Below, piece by piece: positions 17,979 through 27,531 of a DNA stretch of 64,000 nucleotides. A program made the position numbers and the translations under genes. Every line of letters starts with the position of its first letter. Within the stretch, counting starts at the first letter, position 1. Source of the stretch: Haloferula helveola (lineage in GTDB: Bacteria; Verrucomicrobiota; Verrucomicrobiia; Verrucomicrobiales; Akkermansiaceae); contig NZ_AP024702.1 of assembly GCF_037076345.1 (NCBI RefSeq), positions 1,798,001 through 1,862,000 on the forward strand, written 5' to 3'. A model generated the notes under the pieces. The model worked only from the letters and a program-made list of their open reading frames with translations, was not told where the DNA came from and made no database searches.

Positions 17979-18210
17979 GCAGTGAATCCCAAAGGCTGCA
18001 ATCCCTCGCCACGCCAGTGCTTGCATCCGAAACCCGGCAGGACCAGTGCCTTTGCAAGACTCCTGGCCGAGAAGCGCCGGGGCGAGGTCTCCGCAGTCCT
18101 TCCACCTCCTATCCGCGAAGGTGCTGAGGAAGCGGCAACGGCGATCGGGAAGCATTTCAAACGTGAGCATAAAGTCATCGACCACAACGGCACCGCCGAG
18201 GGGCTGGATT
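17979..18210. other. Non-coding stretch upstream of sigma 1
   Basis: About 230 bp between the gene relic and the sigma factor start. No supported gene, tRNA or strong hairpin is visible. It must hold the promoter of the sigma 1-kinase 1 module, but I cannot identify the boxes. Confidence 0.5.
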
Positions 18211-18411
18211 TCCGCCACCGAGCCCGTCGGCCAGCATCGCTTCAGTGATCGCTCCGTCCGTGACGCTCTGCGCCTTTTCGGCGCTCAAGGCGTAGCCGCT
18301 CGCGGTGATCTGACCATCGGGCGAGAGCAGATTGACGGTCGTGTTGTCGGCCGAGAACCAGACACGGAGGCGCACGTCAGCAGTCCGTCGCTGGAGTCCT
18401 GCGCGGACGCG
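18211..18411 (-). pseudogene. Relic of a tail-fibre/collagen-like surface protein gene
   Basis: The minus-strand translation contains LRVWFSADNTTVNLLSPDGQ, ITASGYALSAEKAQSV and TDGAITEAMLADG. This series (bound-value sentence, then SGYALSA, then DGAIT-AMLADG) is typical of the N-terminal part of bacterial tail-fibre-type proteins such as the one at 8412-10847. It has no start of its own and loses similarity after about 65 codons. It lies directly downstream of kinase 2 and upstream of sigma 1, so it is best read as a decayed gene between the two modules. Confidence 0.6.
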
Positions 18412-18413
18412 AA

Positions 18414-21400
18414 TCAGTCCTCCCCTTCGATCCGCTCGATTTGTGCGCGGTGCCACTTCTCGACCGCTCCGTCTTGCCACAAGATGCCCTCGTGACGTGG
18501 GCCATGGATCGCGGCCCGATTCCGGTGCCACCGAAGCAAGCTCTCACGATCGGGCCGAAGGGCACGGAAGCCCGGGTGCCGGCGGCTGAATTCCTTCCAC
18601 ATTTCTCCCCACTCGGCGGATGACAGCACCGGCGAGGGCCGCCCGTCGACGATCCGACGGGCGGCATCGATTTCTGCCAGCAGCATTTCATCCTCGGGAG
18701 AGAGTCCGCTATGTTCGGCGGCGGCCCGCAGTTCATCCAGCTTCACGATGATATAGCGCGCGAGCTTGGCGCAGAAGATCACGTGGCGCCCGTCGGGCGT
18801 CGGCACGTAGTCGGAATGAAAGCCGAGCGCGGTATCCCATCGCGGTCCGAGCTCCAGGCCGGTCCGGGAATCCCAAAGTCGCATCGAGGGCGGCTCCAGA
18901 TTCGAGCCGATGGCCGACATCACCCAGGGGGTGTCCGGGACCACCATCGAGTAGGTGGTGGTGGCTTCCTTGTCGAAGCGGCTGTGTCCGAGGCTCAGCC
19001 CCTGCCGCCAGTCGATCCACTCGATCCGTTGTCTGCCGGGAACCAGCAGGTCTCCGCCGGGTGTGAGTCGGGCTCCGAATCCGCCGCCGGGTCGCAGCCC
19101 CGGATCGACCGCGATGGGGGCACCACTCCCGGCGTCGAACAGCCACGGGTCCGCCGAGGATCGGGTGGGACTGAGCAGGACGCCGTCCGTTAGGTGCATC
19201 CTTTGCCCGAAGGATTGGCCCTCCGGGGTGACGAACCTGAGCTGGCCACCGCGGACCTCGAAGGCCCGCACCCGGGTGTCGAGGCCATTGGCATAGAGCG
19301 TTTCCCCATCGGCCGAGAACAGAAGGTTGCCCCGCAGCGGAAGTCCCGGCGGCGGTCGCTTGCCGAGCGCCGGAGCGGCGAGTGTGCGGACGGCCGACAG
19401 GTCCGACTCGACCCGCCAGATCGTGCCATCCGAGCCCAGGACCGCGAACCACGGTTCGGACGGGTGGACGGCGAGGGTCTGCGGCTCGACGGGCAGGATA
19501 AGCGGTCCGGCGACTCGTTCCCCGGAGCGGACGTCCCACCGCTGCAGCACGCCGCGCGACGTGCGTTCCGGGTCGATGGTGTAGAAGGGCGACACCGGGA
19601 TCGGCGTTTCCCTGCCACCGGTCACGAAGTCGTGCGAACCCGGGAGAAACGCCCCGCAAAGCTGCTGAAAGCCGGTCTCGATCACCGGTCCGGCCGGCTG
19701 ACCATCCTCTACCTTGAAGGCGCGGGTCGAGGTCTCGCCGTGGTGGGGCGAATTCCAGCCGGCCGAGGCGAAGAGGGAGCCGTCGCGATTCACTGCGATG
19801 GCACCCGCCGTGGTCGTCCCGACAAAGACCAGCGGCCCCGGCCGGGCGATCTGATAGATAACGATGCCGGTGGGGTGGCGGACTGCCAGCAGCGTGCCGT
19901 CGGGCGAAATGCGCCAGGGAGCCCCGGGCAACCCGATGCGTGAGCGCCGTTCGCCCCGCAGGTCGAGGATTTCACCGAGGCCCGCCGCATACAGTCCGGA
20001 CTCGTCGGGGAGAAACGCCGCATCTCCGATCTGGCGGAAGAAGCCGGGAAAGGTCCCGTTCTTGGAACTCATTCCGAGAAACGACACACTCGCCTCTCCA
20101 TCGGGCGCAAAATCGCTGACCACGTTCAGTCCGGGATGCTTCTGAAGGACCTCGCCGCTGTCGGCATCGATCAGGCACATGGCCAACTCGGTGCGGGCCC
20201 AGACTATGCCGGAATCGTCGGAAAACCGCGCCTGCAACCGGTCGGCCGCTCCCATGGGATCCACCGCGATGGGTTCGAACCGGGCCTGTTGCGTCCCCTC
20301 CCGCACCTTGAAGACCCTCAACTGATCCTCCGTGTCGACGGTGAGAACCCGTTGCCCGTCGGGAGACAGCGCCGCGAAGCTCACCGCGGCCGGATGTTCC
20401 AGCACCCCGCTGGCAAACCGTCGTTCCTCGACATCCCAAACCCGGGGAGTCCGCCCCCCGACAAACAGCAGGCGTCCGTCCGCAGAAGCCGCCAGAAGCT
20501 GAGTGCCGCCATCCGGAATCGAGAACGACGAGAGGGTGGCCCGATCCGCCAGGCCACGAATCTCGACCCTTTCGCCATCGGACACCGCGATCCGTCCCCG
20601 GGGCAGCCAGGCTGCCGCGCTCAGGGCGAAGCCGAAGTCCACCGGCCGCCCCGCTTCCAGATCGAAGACAGCGTCCGGTCCCGTCGCCGATCGCTCGTGC
20701 AGAAAGGCGCTTTCGGCATCAAACTCCAGGACCGGGTCTGGAGGCACGGGCTGTTCGAGGTAGCGGATCGGGACCGGGGCACGGCTCTGGTGCAGGCGGG
20801 CCCTGAGGCGGTTGGCCGCGGCCCGACGCGGGTCGTGATCAGCCGTCTGGGCAGCCAGCGTAAACCACAGCGCGGCCAGCCCGTCGTCCCGGTCGCGGGA
20901 TTGCTGCAGCCCGGCATCGCGGTGGGAGTCGGCCAGTGTTTCCACCACCTCAAGCCGCGCCTCCCTTTCAAGGGCGGCGGCTTGCCGTGCCTTGGATGCC
21001 TCGCGTTTGGCCAGCCACAGGCCAATCGCGAGCGCCGCCACGATCCCCGCCGCGAAACCGACGGGAACCCGGTGCTTCCGGATGAACTTGCCAGCCCGGT
21101 AGCTCAGCGTCGGGTCGGTCGCGCTGACCGGCTCGTGGTCAAGAAAACGCCGGATGTCCTCCCCGAGCAAGGTGGCTCCGCCGTAGCGCCGCTCACGCTC
21201 CCGTGCCAGGGCCTTCATGACGACCCGGTCCAGGTCCGGCGCGATCCGCACAGGCGGCGGGTCAGCCGTCATCGCCCGCCGGCTCGGGCGGGGCGGATCC
21301 GTCTCACGGATCAGCCGCATCACCTCGGCATTAGCCGCCTCGCGGAAGGTTTCGGTGCCGAATGGTGGGGTACCGGTCAGCATCTCGTAGAGCAGGGCCC

Positions 21401-22139
21401 CGAGCGAATAGACATCCGAGCGCGTGTCGATGTCCGGCTCCGCCCCAGCCTGTTCGGGACTCATGTAGCCCGGCGTGCCGATGGCATGGCCGGATCGGGT
21501 GAAGAAGGTTCGTCCGTCGCCACCGCGGCTCTCGAGCGTCTTGGCGATGCCGAAGTCGATGACCTTGGGCCGGGGACCCTCCGGACTGTCGACGACCAAC
21601 ACGTTCGACGGTTTGATGTCGCGATGGAGGACGCCCTTGCGGTGGGCATGCTCGACCGCCTCGCAGATTTCCAGGAACAGCCGCAGCCGCGCATCGAGCA
21701 CCAATCTACGGGAAGCACAGTAGCTGGTCACCGTCTCACCCTCGACCAGCTCCATCGCGAAGTAGGGGCGGCCCGAATCGGTCGCGCCGGCCTCATACAC
21801 CCGCGCGATGCCCGGGTGATCCATCATCGCCAGGCTTTGGCGCTCGGCCTCGAAGCGCGACACGATCTCGCGCGTGTCCATGCCCAGCCGGATGATCTTG
21901 AGCGCGACCTCTCGCTCCACCGGATGCAGCTGCCGCGCCCGCCAAACGCTGCCCATGCCGCCCTCGCCAATGACCTGGAGCAGTTCATAGGGACCGACCG
22001 CGTCGCCCGCGGCCTCGCCGAGCCGGGGCTTGGGGTCGGATTCGAGAAGCCCGGATAGCAGGCAATGGGGACAGAGGCCTCCGGCCAACGCGTGAGGACG
22101 GGAGACGCCACATTGGGGGCAGATGACGCTGGAACTCAT
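18414..22139 (-). CDS. Transmembrane Ser/Thr protein kinase with C-terminal beta-propeller, paralogue of kinase 1
   Basis: The 1241-aa protein has the same layout as kinase 1: CPQC (7-10) and CPHC (23-26) zinc ribbon, glycine loop GEGGMGSV (59-66), Lys81, HRDIKPSN, DFG and SPE. One membrane helix follows (VGFAAGIVAALAIGLWLA, about 360-380), then a long WD40-like region. The kinase halves are nearly identical in register, while the propellers have diverged strongly (for example it has an extra TIDPERTSRGVLQRWD segment). The two kinases therefore probably share a mechanism but sense different signals. Its own ECF sigma gene lies 48 bp upstream. Confidence 0.93.
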   Translation of the reverse strand: MSSSVICPQCGVSRPHALAGGLCPHCLLSGLLESDPKPRLGEAAGDAVGPYELLQVIGEGGMGSVWRARQLHPVEREVALKIIRLGMDTREIVSRFEAERQSLAMMDHPGIARVYEAGATDSGRPYFAMELVEGETVTSYCASRRLVLDARLRLFLEICEAVEHAHRKGVLHRDIKPSNVLVVDSPEGPRPKVIDFGIAKTLESRGGDGRTFFTRSGHAIGTPGYMSPEQAGAEPDIDTRSDVYSLGALLYEMLTGTPPFGTETFREAANAEVMRLIRETDPPRPSRRAMTADPPPVRIAPDLDRVVMKALARERERRYGGATLLGEDIRRFLDHEPVSATDPTLSYRAGKFIRKHRVPVGFAAGIVAALAIGLWLAKREASKARQAAALEREARLEVVETLADSHRDAGLQQSRDRDDGLAALWFTLAAQTADHDPRRAAANRLRARLHQSRAPVPIRYLEQPVPPDPVLEFDAESAFLHERSATGPDAVFDLEAGRPVDFGFALSAAAWLPRGRIAVSDGERVEIRGLADRATLSSFSIPDGGTQLLAASADGRLLFVGGRTPRVWDVEERRFASGVLEHPAAVSFAALSPDGQRVLTVDTEDQLRVFKVREGTQQARFEPIAVDPMGAADRLQARFSDDSGIVWARTELAMCLIDADSGEVLQKHPGLNVVSDFAPDGEASVSFLGMSSKNGTFPGFFRQIGDAAFLPDESGLYAAGLGEILDLRGERRSRIGLPGAPWRISPDGTLLAVRHPTGIVIYQIARPGPLVFVGTTTAGAIAVNRDGSLFASAGWNSPHHGETSTRAFKVEDGQPAGPVIETGFQQLCGAFLPGSHDFVTGGRETPIPVSPFYTIDPERTSRGVLQRWDVRSGERVAGPLILPVEPQTLAVHPSEPWFAVLGSDGTIWRVESDLSAVRTLAAPALGKRPPPGLPLRGNLLFSADGETLYANGLDTRVRAFEVRGGQLRFVTPEGQSFGQRMHLTDGVLLSPTRSSADPWLFDAGSGAPIAVDPGLRPGGGFGARLTPGGDLLVPGRQRIEWIDWRQGLSLGHSRFDKEATTTYSMVVPDTPWVMSAIGSNLEPPSMRLWDSRTGLELGPRWDTALGFHSDYVPTPDGRHVIFCAKLARYIIVKLDELRAAAEHSGLSPEDEMLLAEIDAARRIVDGRPSPVLSSAEWGEMWKEFSRRHPGFRALRPDRESLLRWHRNRAAIHGPRHEGILWQDGAVEKWHRAQIERIEGED

Positions 22140-22164
22140 CGCGAGGCCGGAAGCTGTTGGATCA

Positions 22165-22175
22165 TTTCCGGTTTC
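22165..22175 (-). promoter_or_regulatory. Short form of the shared motif (GAAACCGGAAA) upstream of kinase 2
   Basis: It occupies the same place in the sigma-kinase spacer as the motif before kinase 1, but the trailing GAAAGA is replaced by TGATCC. Only the GAAACCGGAAA core is conserved. Confidence 0.3.
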
Positions 22176-22187
22176 ACCGGGATTGTT

Positions 22188-22943
22188 TCAGCCTTGATGT
22201 TCGGCCAGGACCCGGCACAGGTGCGACAGCTCCTCACGCAGATCGGCCTCACTGCCCACGGTGTCGCGGATCTCTTCCTCGACGTAGCGCCGGAATCGCT
22301 GCCGCATCTGGAACACGGCCGAGCGGACCCCCGCTCCACTCAATTCGAGTTCGGCGGCGATCTCCGCCTCGTCGCCGTAGCTGCCGTCGCCCAGCAGGCA
22401 GCCCTTCAGCCGCTCAAACACCCGCTCCCTTCCTTTCGCTTCGTGGAATCGCTCCAGCCGCCCGAACACCCGCTCGATCAACGCATAGGCCCATTCGCGA
22501 TCAAAGTCCTCCGATTCAGTCGACCCATCGACCTCCTGCGTCAGCCGTTCCTCGGCCCAAGTCTGGTCGATCCGCAGCGGTTTCGCGCCCCCGCCCCGCT
22601 TCGCCGCGCTTTCATTCCGCCAGCGCTGCGCGAGGAAGTTGGACAAGGCGCCCAGCAGAAACGATCGCAGCCGGCCACGTTCCCGATCCGCCCGACCCAG
22701 CGAGTCCTGCTTGAGTAGTTTCAGGAAAAACGCCTGCACCGCGTCCTCGGCATCGTCCGGTGACAGCCCGCGCCGCCTCGCAAAGCCATACAGCGGATAC
22801 CAATAGGCACCGCAGAGTTCCTCCAGCGCCTGCCGCGCCGCCTCGCCGTTGTCCCCCCGGGCCATCGAGACGACGGTCCAACGCGTCAATGGAAAGGCCG
22901 GGGACCCGGCCGGGGGGGAGCTTGGTTTTGCCACGCTCCGCAT
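22188..22943 (-). CDS. ECF-type RNA polymerase sigma factor paired with kinase 2
   Basis: The start MRSVAKPSSPPAGSPAF gives 251 aa; an ATG at 22982 would add 13 residues with no counterpart in the paralogue. Regions 2 (YPLYGFARRRGLSPDDAEDA, LRSFLLGALSNFLAQRWRNE) and 4 (LSGAGVRSAVFQMRQRFRRY) are almost the same as in sigma 1, so the two may recognise related promoters. Divergence is concentrated between the regions (residues about 135-165). It is transcribed away from dapL, from which it is separated by 85 bp. Confidence 0.9.
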   Translation of the reverse strand: MRSVAKPSSPPAGSPAFPLTRWTVVSMARGDNGEAARQALEELCGAYWYPLYGFARRRGLSPDDAEDAVQAFFLKLLKQDSLGRADRERGRLRSFLLGALSNFLAQRWRNESAAKRGGGAKPLRIDQTWAEERLTQEVDGSTESEDFDREWAYALIERVFGRLERFHEAKGRERVFERLKGCLLGDGSYGDEAEIAAELELSGAGVRSAVFQMRQRFRRYVEEEIRDTVGSEADLREELSHLCRVLAEHQG

Positions 22944-23028
22944 CGTGCAAGGAATCCCGGCCCGCTTCAACTCCGCATCCACCCCAGGACTTGCGCGCTC
23001 CGCCCGGCGGGTCTAAACACCCGCCGCC

Positions 23029-24261
23029 ATGGCCTCCATCAACGCGAACTTCCTGAAACTCAAAGCCGGATACCTTTTCCCCGAAATCGGCCGCCGCGTC
23101 GGCGCCTTCACCGAGGCGAACCCGGATCTGGCCGGAAAGATCATCCGCTGTGGCATCGGCGACGTGACCGAGCCTCTGCCGGAAGCTGTGCGCAAGGCTA
23201 TGCATGAGGGCATCGACGAGCAGGGCGACCGCTCGACCTTCAAGGGCTACGGCCCCGAGCAAGGCTACGCGTTCCTGCGCGAGGCGATCGTCGAGAACCA
23301 GTTCGCCGATCTCGGCATCACGCCCGACGAGGTGTTCATCTCCGACGGCTCGAAGTGCGACACCGGCAACATCCTCGACATCTTCGGTGAGGGAAACCGG
23401 ATCGCCATCACCGATCCGGTCTACCCGGTCTACGTCGACACCAACGTGATGGCCGGCAACACCGGCGAGGCCGATGACAAGGGCGCCTACGAAGGGCTCG
23501 TCTATCTCCCCTGCACCGCGGAGAACGGCTTCGTCGCCGACCTGCCGACCGAGAAGGTCGACCTGATCTATCTCTGCTTCCCGAACAACCCGACCGGCAC
23601 GGTCGCGACCAAGGAACAGCTCAAGGCATGGGTCGACTACGCCAAGGCCAACGACGCGATCATCCTTTTCGACGCCGCCTACGAGGCCTTCATCCAGGAT
23701 CCCGAGATCCCGCATTCGATCTTCGAGATCGAGGGTGCGCACGAATGCTGCATCGAGTTCCGGTCGTTCTCGAAGAACGGCGGCTTCACCGGCGTGCGCT
23801 GCGCCTACGTGGTCATTCCGAAGACCGTGACCGGCAGCACGCCGGACGGCACGCGGATCCCGCTTCACCAACTCTGGAGCCGTCGCCACTCGACCAAGTT
23901 CAACGGCGCTTCCTACCCCGTGCAGAAGGGTGCCGCCGCGGTCTTCTCGGCGGAAGGCAAGGCGCAGGTCAGCACGCTCATCGAACACTACATGGGCAAC
24001 GCAGCGCTGCTTCGCGAAGCCTGCACCAAGGCAGGACTGACGGTCTTCGGCGGCGAGAACGCTCCCTACGTCTGGGTCCAGTGCCCGGTGGGTGTCGGTT
24101 CGTGGGAAATGTTCGACAAGATGCTCGGCGAAGCGCAGGTGGTCATCACCCCCGGCGCCGGATTCGGTGCCGCCGGCGAAGGCTACTTCCGCATCTCCGC
24201 CTTCAACTCCCGCGAGAACGTCGAGGAAGTCTGCAAACGGATCGCGACGGTTCTGGGATAA
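23029..24261 (+). CDS. dapL: LL-diaminopimelate aminotransferase
   Basis: The 410-aa fold-type-I PLP enzyme converts L-tetrahydrodipicolinate directly to LL-2,6-diaminopimelate, bypassing the acylated intermediates of the DapC/D/E route for lysine and peptidoglycan. Visible family features are [12 protein letters not shown] at the N-terminus, [43 protein letters not shown] and the PLP lysine in [10 protein letters not shown] (Lys249). Length is normal for DapL. This pathway variant is characteristic of the Chlamydiae-Verrucomicrobia group, plants and some other bacteria, which supports the taxonomic reading. It stands alone, divergent from the sigma/kinase module. Confidence 0.95.
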   Translation: MASINANFLKLKAGYLFPEIGRRVGAFTEANPDLAGKIIRCGIGDVTEPLPEAVRKAMHEGIDEQGDRSTFKGYGPEQGYAFLREAIVENQFADLGITPDEVFISDGSKCDTGNILDIFGEGNRIAITDPVYPVYVDTNVMAGNTGEADDKGAYEGLVYLPCTAENGFVADLPTEKVDLIYLCFPNNPTGTVATKEQLKAWVDYAKANDAIILFDAAYEAFIQDPEIPHSIFEIEGAHECCIEFRSFSKNGGFTGVRCAYVVIPKTVTGSTPDGTRIPLHQLWSRRHSTKFNGASYPVQKGAAAVFSAEGKAQVSTLIEHYMGNAALLREACTKAGLTVFGGENAPYVWVQCPVGVGSWEMFDKMLGEAQVVITPGAGFGAAGEGYFRISAFNSRENVEEVCKRIATVLG

Positions 24262-24432
24262 GCCGCAGCTTCAAGCCGAAGCCGCAGGGTCACCGACGAC
24301 CCTTTTCCTCGAGCTCTCGGAGAGCTGGCATCTCCGAAGGCCCGTGCTGCCGATGGGCGTGGCGGCGCTGAAACGGTCGTCTCCGGATTGGATGGAAGCA
24401 ATCCTCCCTTCGTCGTCGTATGCCATGCTTCA

Positions 24433-25716
24433 ATGAAGGGCTCATTCCAGTCACTGCTCGCCACCGTCCTGCTCGCGTTTCCCGCTACCTGCTTCGCCGA
24501 AGAACCGACTCCCGAGACATGGGAGCCCGATCCGAAAGTCGTCGAGAGCTGGCAGGGCAAGTTCAAGGACGGGAAGAATTTCCATGACGACCGGGTGCCC
24601 GACTACCGACTCCCCGACCCACTGGTGTCGGAAGCAGGCAAGGCGATCACCGAGACCGAAGATTGGACCAACATCCGGCGGCCGGAGATTCTCGAACTCT
24701 TCCGCAAGCACGTCTACGGCATCCGTCCGACGACACCCTATCAAATCGACTTCGAGGAAGTCGGCCGGCAGGAGAACGCCTACGGAATCGGCGCGGTGGC
24801 ACGGCAGGTCCGGGCAACCGTCACTGCGGAAAAGGGGGTGCGTTCCTTCGACTTCGTACTCGTGACACCGAAGTCCGGGCAACCGGCGCCATTGATTGTG
24901 ATGATTCACAACCGCAGCGCCGTCACGTTGGAGAATGCCGTTGGTGAGGCGAGCAGCTTCTGGCCAGTCGAAACGTTGATCCGGAGGGGCTATGCCACGG
25001 CAGGCTTCCACACCTCGGACGTCGATCCCGACGAGAAGAGTGGCTACGGGAAAGGGATCCGCTCCCTACTGGATGCCAACGACAGCGACCCCATGACGCG
25101 CTGGCACACCCTGTCGGCCTGGGGCTGGGGAGCGAGCCGGGTGCTCGACTACGCGCTCAAGCAACCCGGCATCGATCCGGAGCGTACCGCGGTGGTCGGC
25201 CACTCGCGCGGAGGCAAGACGGCGCTGTGGGCGGGAGCCGAGGACCCGCGGTTCAAACTGGTTTACAGCAACAACTCCGGTTGCGGGGGCGCTGCCCTGT
25301 CACGTCGAGCCTTCGGTGAGACCGTCGAACGCATCAACACGAGCTTCCCCCATTGGTTCAACGGCAACTTCAAGACCTACAATGGCAAGGAAGGTGAACT
25401 GCCCGTGGATCAGCACCAGCTGATCGCCCTGATCGCCCCGCGACCGGTCTATGTGACCAGCAGGGATCGCGACCTCTGGGCCGACCCGCGCGGCGAGTAC
25501 ACCTCCGTTGTGCAAGCCGGTCCGGTCTACGGATTGTTCGGACTCGAGCACATCACGGATCCCGAGATGCCGCCGCTCGACACGCCACTTCACATCGGAT
25601 CGACCGGCTATCACATCCTCACCGGCAAACACAATCTGGACGAACAGGACTGGGGCCACTTCCTCGACTTCGCGGACGGCGTCTTCAAGAGGAAGACCGG
25701 TGAGGATCCGCGCTGA
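24433..25716 (+). CDS. Secreted CE15-type glucuronoyl esterase/acetyl xylan esterase-like hydrolase
   Basis: The start MKGSFQSLLATVLLAFPATCFA supplies a signal peptide; a start 45 bp upstream would bury it. The mature protein is an alpha/beta hydrolase with the nucleophile motif GHSRGGKTALW (Ser258, matching the G-x-S-R-x-G-K pattern of carbohydrate esterase family 15), the downstream SNNSGCGGAALSRR segment and a late His in TGKHNLDEQDWG. Known CE15 enzymes split the ester between lignin alcohols and glucuronoyl side chains of xylan; many marine members act on other uronic-acid esters. It converges on recJ with an 8-bp gap. Confidence 0.85.
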   Translation: MKGSFQSLLATVLLAFPATCFAEEPTPETWEPDPKVVESWQGKFKDGKNFHDDRVPDYRLPDPLVSEAGKAITETEDWTNIRRPEILELFRKHVYGIRPTTPYQIDFEEVGRQENAYGIGAVARQVRATVTAEKGVRSFDFVLVTPKSGQPAPLIVMIHNRSAVTLENAVGEASSFWPVETLIRRGYATAGFHTSDVDPDEKSGYGKGIRSLLDANDSDPMTRWHTLSAWGWGASRVLDYALKQPGIDPERTAVVGHSRGGKTALWAGAEDPRFKLVYSNNSGCGGAALSRRAFGETVERINTSFPHWFNGNFKTYNGKEGELPVDQHQLIALIAPRPVYVTSRDRDLWADPRGEYTSVVQAGPVYGLFGLEHITDPEMPPLDTPLHIGSTGYHILTGKHNLDEQDWGHFLDFADGVFKRKTGEDPR

Positions 25717-25724
25717 GCGGCCGC

Positions 25725-27434
25725 TCACGCCTTGTCGGCCGCCCGGACATCCTGGATGATGACCTGCAGGCTCGTCCGGCCGCGGAAGTGGTTGCGGTCG
25801 ATGGTGAACGCGATGTCCCACGGCGGATCGGGCAGATCCACCTCTCCGCCCCCGAAGAATACCGCGTCCTGCTCGTGGTAACCCTGGCGCAGGTTCAGAC
25901 GCAGGTGCTGGTTCTTCATATGCGTCGGCGGGCGGCTCAGGTGCACCGAGCGCGACATGAAGATCGGCTGAGGGTTGCCGTTGCCGAAAGGCTGGAGCAA
26001 TTCGTAGTCGCGGAGAAAATCGAGCGACAACTGGTCGAGCGAGATTTCCGCATCGAGGTAGAGCTTCGGCTTTCTCGCGTCGGGATCCGTACGATTCACG
26101 ACGTAGTTGGCGAAGGACTCGCGGAACGCATCCATCTTGTCCTCATGCACCGAGATTCCAGCGGCCATGTCATGACCTCCACCGGCAACGAGATGTTCGC
26201 GGCCTTGGTTGATCGCCTCGACCAGTGAGACTCCTTCAACACTCCGTCCGCTGCCCTTGCCGATGCCTTCCTCATCGATCGCGACGATAAAAGTCGGCTT
26301 GTGGAACTGGCGCATCAACCGCGACGCGACGATCCCGACCACACCGGGGTGCCAACCACGGGAACCGAGAACGATGACCGGATCATTCGGATCGAAGTCG
26401 CGTTCGAGCATCTCCAGCGCCTCCTTGCGGATCTGGGCCTCGTGCTGCTGTCGGCGTCGGTTATAGCCTTCGAGGCGCTCGGCAAAGTCGTTCGCGCGAC
26501 GGCGGCAGTCGGTCATCAGGATCCCGAGGGCATCCTCCGGCACGTCCATCCGGCCGGCGGCGTTGAGCCGCGGCCCGATGCGGAAGCCGATGTCCATCGA
26601 GCTCGCCCGGCCATTCATTCCGGCCGTCTTTTGCAAGGCCTGGAGCCCGGGATTGAGCGTATTCGGCAGCCGCTTGAGTCCGTGCCGGACCAGCAGGCGG
26701 TTCTCGCCGACCATCGGCACGATGTCGGCGATGGTGGCCAGGGTCACCAGCTCGATCAGCGATTTGAGGTCGAAGTCCGGCAGCGGCCGCTCCTTCAGCA
26801 AGGCGTGCGCGAGCTTGAAGCAAACACCCGCCGCACAAAGATACTCCGGTCCTGGTCCGCACTTCGGATTCACCAAGGCCACCACGTCCGGACGTCCGCG
26901 CGGACCCGGCTCATGGTGGTCGACCACGACCACATCGACGTTGTTCTCACGTAGCTTCGCCACTTCGTCGACCGAGACCGTGCCGCAATCGACCGCAATC
27001 AGGAGATCCGGTTTCGGACCCTCGCTCATGCAACGTTCGATCGCCTGCTCGCTGAGTCCGTAGCCCTCGCTGCTGCGGTGGGGAATGAAGTAGCGCGGAT
27101 CGAGTCCGTACGCCTTGAGGATGCGACGCGTCAACGCCACCGAACTGACGCCGTCGACATCGTAGTCGCCATAGATGCAGACATTCTCGCGACGGTCGAC
27201 CGCCGTCAGCACGCGCTCCACCGCCGGCCGCATGTCGCACAGTTCGAAGGGGTCGGCGAGGTCGCGCAAACGCGGCCGCAGGAAGCTCTCGAGATCATCT
27301 CCCGAGGGTAACCCGCGTTGCTCGATCAAGTGCCCGAGGATCGCCGGAAATCCGTCCGCCGAGCCGTTTCCGTTTATCCGGAAAGGCTCGCCGCGCAAGA
27401 TCCATTCTCGGGCTTCGGGTCGCATCGGTTTCAT
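25725..27434 (-). CDS. recJ: Single-stranded-DNA-specific 5'-3' exonuclease RecJ
   Basis: The start MKPMRPEAREWILRG gives 569 aa, the usual RecJ size; in-frame codons further upstream translate to unrelated sequence. DHH-family motifs are complete: YGDYDVDGVSS, VDCGTVSVDE, VVVVDHHEPG and the DHHA1 motif GSGRSVEGVSLVEAI with the GGGHDMAAG glycine loop. RecJ degrades ssDNA in RecF-pathway recombination, mismatch repair and base-excision repair, using Mn/Mg bound by the Asp/His residues. It is divergent from the DUF151 gene with a 97-bp spacer. Confidence 0.96.
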   Translation of the reverse strand: MKPMRPEAREWILRGEPFRINGNGSADGFPAILGHLIEQRGLPSGDDLESFLRPRLRDLADPFELCDMRPAVERVLTAVDRRENVCIYGDYDVDGVSSVALTRRILKAYGLDPRYFIPHRSSEGYGLSEQAIERCMSEGPKPDLLIAVDCGTVSVDEVAKLRENNVDVVVVDHHEPGPRGRPDVVALVNPKCGPGPEYLCAAGVCFKLAHALLKERPLPDFDLKSLIELVTLATIADIVPMVGENRLLVRHGLKRLPNTLNPGLQALQKTAGMNGRASSMDIGFRIGPRLNAAGRMDVPEDALGILMTDCRRRANDFAERLEGYNRRRQQHEAQIRKEALEMLERDFDPNDPVIVLGSRGWHPGVVGIVASRLMRQFHKPTFIVAIDEEGIGKGSGRSVEGVSLVEAINQGREHLVAGGGHDMAAGISVHEDKMDAFRESFANYVVNRTDPDARKPKLYLDAEISLDQLSLDFLRDYELLQPFGNGNPQPIFMSRSVHLSRPPTHMKNQHLRLNLRQGYHEQDAVFFGGGEVDLPDPPWDIAFTIDRNHFRGRTSLQVIIQDVRAADKA

Positions 27435-27531
27435 GATCCTATGTACCGGGACTCCATTCACACAAGCCCTCACCCCGCATCGGGACAACTCTCTCCTTGA
27501 GCCGCCCCCTCCATCGGGCGAACCTGATTTC

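Noticed and set aside
14235-18248. A plus-strand frame of more than 1300 codons opposite kinase 1 and sigma 1
   Set aside because: Arg/Pro/His-rich translation with no motif, while the minus strand carries complete kinase and sigma motifs.
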